64,000 nt of DNA from Sinobacterium norvegicum (GTDB lineage Bacteria > Pseudomonadota > Gammaproteobacteria > Pseudomonadales > Sinobacteriaceae), in assembly GCF_923077115.1 (NCBI RefSeq), contig NZ_CAKLPX010000002.1, positions 434,001 through 498,000 of the forward strand, read 5' to 3'. Of the stretch, positions 60,788 to 64,000 are shown one piece after another. The notes beneath the pieces are model-generated. The model was given only the letters and a program-made list of their open reading frames with translations. It was not told the origin of the DNA and ran no database searches. The translations under genes were made by a program, and so were the position numbers. How positions within the stretch are numbered: the stretch's first letter is position 1; every line of letters starts with the position of its first letter.

Positions 60788-61052
60788 CTTGATTTATGTC
60801 AATCATCTGCGCGAATAACCAGTGGGTATTTGATTGTTTAAAAGGTCAATGAGTACTGCAGCAGCACGACCAACCGACGATTAGGTTGACTCTACAGCAG
60901 CGGTAGAGCCTCTGCCATTGATGCTGAGAGGACTGTATTATGCATTGTCGATAAGGCCGATAGCGTGTTGATGGATGGCGAGCATGTTGGTAATGTGCAG
61001 GCCTCGGCTGTCAGGTTGACTTTGACAGTGAGTAGACAGCCTTTGAAGGTCT
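60788..61052. other. intergenic region, possible small RNA
   Basis: No protein gene is convincing. The plus strand has CTCTAC/GTAGAG (60890-60908) and CCTCT/AGAGG (60909-60931) hairpins, a near-TATAAT element (TATTAT, 60936-60941), and then about 110 bases leading to the strong terminator at 61053. An independent short transcript from about 60948 to 61087 would fit, but no -35 element was found. Confidence 0.3.
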
Positions 61053-61087
61053 AAGCCCGCAAATGAAAGTTTGCGGGCTTTTTTTTG
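61053..61087 (+). terminator. rho-independent terminator
   Basis: AAGCCCGCAAA and TTTGCGGGCTT form a perfect stem around a TGAAAG loop and are followed by eight T residues. It lies 265 bases past the AAA ATPase stop, so it may end a separate short transcript as well as read-through from the ATPase gene. Confidence 0.9.
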
Positions 61088-61210
61088 CCAGCTTAAAGGC
61101 AAGGCGTGTCGAAAATACTGGGCCCGCGAACTGCTATGCTTTTTATTCACCGCGGAACGATGCGGTAGCAGAACAACCCCCTTGTTGTTAATCACCCAAT
61201 AGGAGCAACC

Positions 61211-62758
61211 ATGGATAAGCCTATTATTGCCGATAACAAACCCGTCAAAGTGGATCTCAACCAGGGCGAAGAATATTACTTCTGTGTCTGTGGCCGTTCG
61301 AGCAGCCAGCCATTCTGCGACGGCTCACATGCTGGTACGGATTTTAAGCCCCAGGCTTTCACGGCTGAAGACAGTGGTGATGCTTACCTGTGCCAGTGTA
61401 AGCACACAGGCAGCAGCCCTTTTTGTGATGGCAGCCATAAGCAGTTCGCGCCGGGGCAGGTGGGTAAAGAGGGACCGGGCGTACAGGCCCAGGCTGGCGC
61501 CATGCCGGTGGCGGTGGCAACCAAGGAAGAGCCTACGGTGACGTTTATTCATCAACTGGCAAGAGAGGGTTTGTCGACAGTAGGGCATCATGGCCCCATG
61601 ACGGCGATGGGGGTCCCTCGAGATCAATTACCGCACTGGGATGATTTACAATTAATGGTGGCGCAGATGGCCCGTCAGCCACTACAGGAAGATGTCGCCG
61701 TCAGTACTGAGCTAGTGATTGGCCCGCAGGCGAAAAAACCGTTGCGACTGAGCATTCCCTTGTTTGTCTCAGATATGAGCTTTGGTGCCTTGTCAGAGGA
61801 GGCCAAAATAGCCTTGTCGAAGGGGGCTGAGTTGGCCGGAACCGGTATCTGCTCCGGCGAAGGAGGCATGTTGCCGGAGGAGCAGGCGGCCAACTCGCGA
61901 TATTTTTATGAGTTAGCCAGTGCTGGTTTTGGCTATGATGAAGAAAAACTAAAAAAGGTGCAGGCCTTCCATTTTAAAGGCGGACAGGGGGCTAAAACGG
62001 GTACCGGGGGACACCTACCGGGTAATAAAAACATTGGTAAAATATCGCAGGTACGAGGAATAGAAGAGGGTACCCCGGCCATATCACCACCTACATTTAG
62101 GGATTTGCACAGCGAAGATGATTTTAAAAAATTCGCAGATAGAATCCGTGAAATCACCGGCGGCATTCCAATCGGCTTTAAACTCAGTGCCAATCATATA
62201 GAGGCAGATATTCAGTTCGCCTTAGATGCCAGCGCCGATTATATTATTCTGGATGGTCGCGGTGGCGGTACAGGTGCGGCACCGGAAATGTTTCGCGACC
62301 ACATCAGTGTTCCGACTATTCCTGCACTTGCCCGTGCCCGCCAATACTTGGATAAACAAGGGGCCAGTGGACGAGTCACCTTGATTATTACCGGCGGCCT
62401 GCGCGTCCCCATCGATTTTGTCAAAGCCTTGGCACTGGGTGCCGACGGGGTTGCTATCTCTAATAGCGCAATGCAATCGATAGGCTGTGTGGCGGCGAGA
62501 ATATGCAATACCAATAATTGCCCAGCAGGTATTGCCACGCAAAAGCAGGATTTGCGTCAGCGTTTAAATGTCGATAAATCAGCGCAGCAATTGGCAAATT
62601 TTTTCCAGGCGTCGACGGAGCTAATGCAGGTAATGGCCAGGGCCTGTGGACATAACTCGCTGGCTAAATTTACGCAGGATGACTTGGCCACCTGGCAGCG
62701 CGACATGGCGCTATTATCCGGTGTGAAATTCTCTGGCGTTGGCCGGGTCGATAAATGA
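61211..62758 (+). CDS. CDGSH-CDGSH-glutamate synthase-like fusion protein
   Basis: A 515-residue fusion. Two N-terminal CDGSH iron-sulfur domains have complete 2Fe-2S motifs: CVCGRSSSQPFCDGSH at about 25-40 and CQCKHTGSSPFCDGSH at about 61-76. From about residue 105 there is an FMN-binding TIM barrel of the glutamate synthase large-subunit type (LFVSDMSFGALSEEAK; GEGGMLPEE; FKGGQGAKTGTGGHLPG; ILDGRGGGTGAAPE). The cysteines of a 3Fe-4S cluster are kept in GCVAARICNTNNCPAGIAT near 435. No glutaminase domain is present. It looks like a multi-cluster flavoprotein passing electrons between CDGSH clusters and FMN; its substrate is unknown. Confidence 0.9.
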   Translation: MDKPIIADNKPVKVDLNQGEEYYFCVCGRSSSQPFCDGSHAGTDFKPQAFTAEDSGDAYLCQCKHTGSSPFCDGSHKQFAPGQVGKEGPGVQAQAGAMPVAVATKEEPTVTFIHQLAREGLSTVGHHGPMTAMGVPRDQLPHWDDLQLMVAQMARQPLQEDVAVSTELVIGPQAKKPLRLSIPLFVSDMSFGALSEEAKIALSKGAELAGTGICSGEGGMLPEEQAANSRYFYELASAGFGYDEEKLKKVQAFHFKGGQGAKTGTGGHLPGNKNIGKISQVRGIEEGTPAISPPTFRDLHSEDDFKKFADRIREITGGIPIGFKLSANHIEADIQFALDASADYIILDGRGGGTGAAPEMFRDHISVPTIPALARARQYLDKQGASGRVTLIITGGLRVPIDFVKALALGADGVAISNSAMQSIGCVAARICNTNNCPAGIATQKQDLRQRLNVDKSAQQLANFFQASTELMQVMARACGHNSLAKFTQDDLATWQRDMALLSGVKFSGVGRVDK

Positions 62759-62816
62759 GGGCGCCGGTTGGGTGCAGATTATTGCTATTAGGCAGGGAAA
62801 AGTTAGGGCTATAGGG

Positions 62817-62874
62817 TTGTACATGATTAAATAATGTATAACTTTTTCTTGTACGGGAATGATATCTGTACAAT
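62817..62874 (+). promoter_or_regulatory. TTGTAC-type operator/promoter before the MerR gene
   Basis: TTGTAC (62849-62854) and GTACAA (62868-62873) are exact inverted copies separated by 13 bases. A second TTGTAC lies at 62817-62822 with TATAAC 14 bases after it, matching the spacing of the other pair (TTGTAC, 14 bases, TACAAT). TTGTAC/GTACAA palindromes are the type of site bound by LitR/CarH-like MerR regulators, so the adjacent gene probably controls itself here. Confidence 0.6.
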
Positions 62875-62913
62875 AATTGCCGTAACTGATGTTGCCATAA
62901 TAGGCCTGAAAAC

Positions 62914-63783
62914 ATGTCTGAAGAAACAGCTGCTGATAGAGAAAATGTATTCCCAATCAGGGATTTAAGTGCAAAAACCAGTGTTAATACCGTCACGCTA
63001 AGGGCCTGGGAGCGTCGATATGGCCTGCTAAAGCCACAGCGAACATCCAAGGGACACCGATTATACAGCGAGGCCGATGTCGCAACGGTTGAAAAGATAC
63101 TCTCGCTGGTGTCTCGTGGTGTCCCTCTTACCAAGGTGAAGCCATTGTTGAGTGAGCAGTCATCTGCGGAGGTCATGACTGGTGGTAATGATTGGTCAGC
63201 CTCTGTGGATAAACTGATTGCAACCATCGGTGCTTTCTCGGCCAGCCGCATTGAGCCGGTCATCGATGAATTCTTCTTAAACTATCCGGCCAATGTTTGC
63301 CGAGAGCAGTTGGTTGAGCCAGCCTTTGAACGGCTGACAAACCTGCCGAGTAAGGCGTCGCTGCTGTTTGCAGAGAGCGAGTTACTTCGCTACACCTTGT
63401 TTCGACTGAATTTCACTGTGAGAAACGATCAACGTCCAGTGATCTGTTTGATGTACGGGCCAAATACACCAATTTGGCGCCTGTGTTTGATGGCAATGGA
63501 GTTATCCGATGCCAATTATAAGGTTGAGATAATCTCTCAAGAAGTCACCCTTAACGATTGTCTTGAACTCACCGGGCAGCGGACTAACGTTACCACTGTT
63601 TTTTACCAAGATGGTGTTTGGCGAAAAGACGAAGGAGAGGTTGCGTCGGTGGCAATAGCGCAGAACAATCAATTTTTTCTCTGCGGCACAGCCGCTATTC
63701 TAGCGGCTGTTAAGGGCGAAAACCCGGTTTTTTCCGACCTTAATCACTGTACGAGTTTTTTACTTAAAGGGGTTAACTCATGA
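62914..63783 (+). CDS. MerR-family regulator (LitR/CarH-like, without clear B12 motif)
   Basis: A 289-residue regulator. The MerR winged helix is at about 13-80 (FPIRDLSAKTSVNTVTLRAWERRYGLLKPQRTSKGHRLYSEADV). A helical domain follows (about 90-180), and then a flavodoxin-like domain (PVICLMYGPNTPIWRLCLMAMELSDANYKVEIIS) in the position of the B12-binding domain of CarH/LitR. The cobalamin-binding E/DxHxxG motif is not seen, so it is the B12-free type often found with lipocalin, photolyase and DUF1365 genes. Its stop overlaps the ATG of a lipocalin gene (ATGA). Confidence 0.85.
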   Translation: MSEETAADRENVFPIRDLSAKTSVNTVTLRAWERRYGLLKPQRTSKGHRLYSEADVATVEKILSLVSRGVPLTKVKPLLSEQSSAEVMTGGNDWSASVDKLIATIGAFSASRIEPVIDEFFLNYPANVCREQLVEPAFERLTNLPSKASLLFAESELLRYTLFRLNFTVRNDQRPVICLMYGPNTPIWRLCLMAMELSDANYKVEIISQEVTLNDCLELTGQRTNVTTVFYQDGVWRKDEGEVASVAIAQNNQFFLCGTAAILAAVKGENPVFSDLNHCTSFLLKGVNS

Positions 63784-64000
63784 GAGCTGCAATAGTATGT
63801 GTGCTTGTTATTTTGGCCGGCTGCGTGTCGGTTCCCGAGGGTGTTGAACCGGTAAAAAACTTTAAGCTCGAACGCTATCTAGGGCAATGGTATGAGGTGG
63901 CTCGTTTGGATCACTCTTTTGAACGAGGCATGCAACAGGTGACAGCACAGTATTCGTTACACGATGAGGGCGGTGTCCGGGTTATAAACCGTGGCTTTGA
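63780..64000 (+). CDS. blc: Blc-like lipocalin lipoprotein (runs off the right edge)
   Basis: The visible 73 codons encode a lipoprotein signal (AIVCVLVILAGC-VS, lipobox AGC near residue 15) and the lipocalin signature GQWYEVARLDHSFERGMQQVTAQYSL with the GxW motif. This is the outer-membrane bacterial lipocalin Blc type, which binds fatty acids and lysophospholipids and is usually stress-induced. The ATG overlaps the regulator's stop by 4 bases, showing one operon. The rest lies beyond the window. Confidence 0.88.
   Translation, partial: MRAAIVCVLVILAGCVSVPEGVEPVKNFKLERYLGQWYEVARLDHSFERGMQQVTAQYSLHDEGGVRVINRGF

Overview
The window is ordinary, gene-dense chromosome from a gammaproteobacterium. 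The strongest lineage evidence is the macromolecular-synthesis block rpsU - yqeY - dnaG - rpoD, with tsaD divergent from it and an elongator tRNA-Ile(CAU) just beyond rpoD. This order resembles the corresponding Escherichia coli locus. The large (about 530-residue) isocitrate lyase, a PACE efflux pump with a divergent LysR regulator, several TTG/GTG starts, moderate GC and many lipid/acyl-CoA genes suggest a marine heterotroph, perhaps of the Cellvibrionales/Spongiibacteraceae type. That last assignment is inference only.

Layout. 1-4.6 kb: a minus-strand export operon (TolC-like, HlyD-like, two ABC-2 permeases, the last running off the left edge). 4.7-9.8 kb: an SDR, a Zn-ribbon NUDIX hydrolase, a PQQ/heme alcohol dehydrogenase and a Na+/H+ antiporter. 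9.9-11.85 kb: a small accessory island made of three copies of a repeat beginning GATATTTAGGGTCAGAGTAAA, an IS110 transposase stump, an AT-rich orphan membrane protein, and two broken genes including a CPFCG zinc-ribbon gene whose start codon reads ATA. 11.9-19.9 kb: tRNA-Ile, rpoD, dnaG, yqeY, rpsU, tsaD, folB, folK and a pteridine-reductase-like SDR. 20-23.3 kb: isocitrate lyase and an orphan protein with an HGT motif. 23.3-29.1 kb: an acyl-CoA metabolism module (acyl-CoA synthetase, type-1 thiolase-like protein, F420-type luciferase-like oxidoreductase, MarR regulator, enoyl-CoA hydratase). 29.2-36.5 kb: leuA with a possible attenuator, fadD, a 59-residue small protein, a NYN nuclease-like protein, a MobA-like nucleotidyltransferase, a DUF3943-like protein and a beta-barrel. 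36.5-41 kb: cardiolipin synthase and a complete HlyD/ATPase/permease exporter. 41.1-43.9 kb: an organoarsenical resistance operon arsR - gapdh - arsJ.

43.9-55.7 kb is the most distinctive block: a TetR regulator divergent from a TonB-dependent receptor, followed by an acetoacetate-decarboxylase-like protein, a 3-hydroxyacyl-CoA dehydrogenase, an acyl-CoA synthetase, two SDRs and an MFS transporter, with a convergent cytochrome P450. It reads as a self-contained uptake and beta-oxidation-type pathway for a hydrophobic, carboxyl-bearing or oxidisable molecule of unknown identity. A near-consensus promoter overlapped by a palindrome sits in front of the receptor. 56-58.6 kb holds a LeuT-fold-like transporter and a LysR/PACE efflux pair. 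59.3-62.8 kb holds a Ycf46-like AAA ATPase and a fusion of two CDGSH iron-sulfur domains to an FMN/3Fe-4S glutamate-synthase-like domain. The right edge (62.9-64 kb) begins a MerR-like regulator plus Blc lipocalin operon with a TTGTAC/GTACAA operator, an arrangement reminiscent of light- or singlet-oxygen-responsive clusters.

No CRISPR array, prophage, rRNA or intact insertion sequence was seen.
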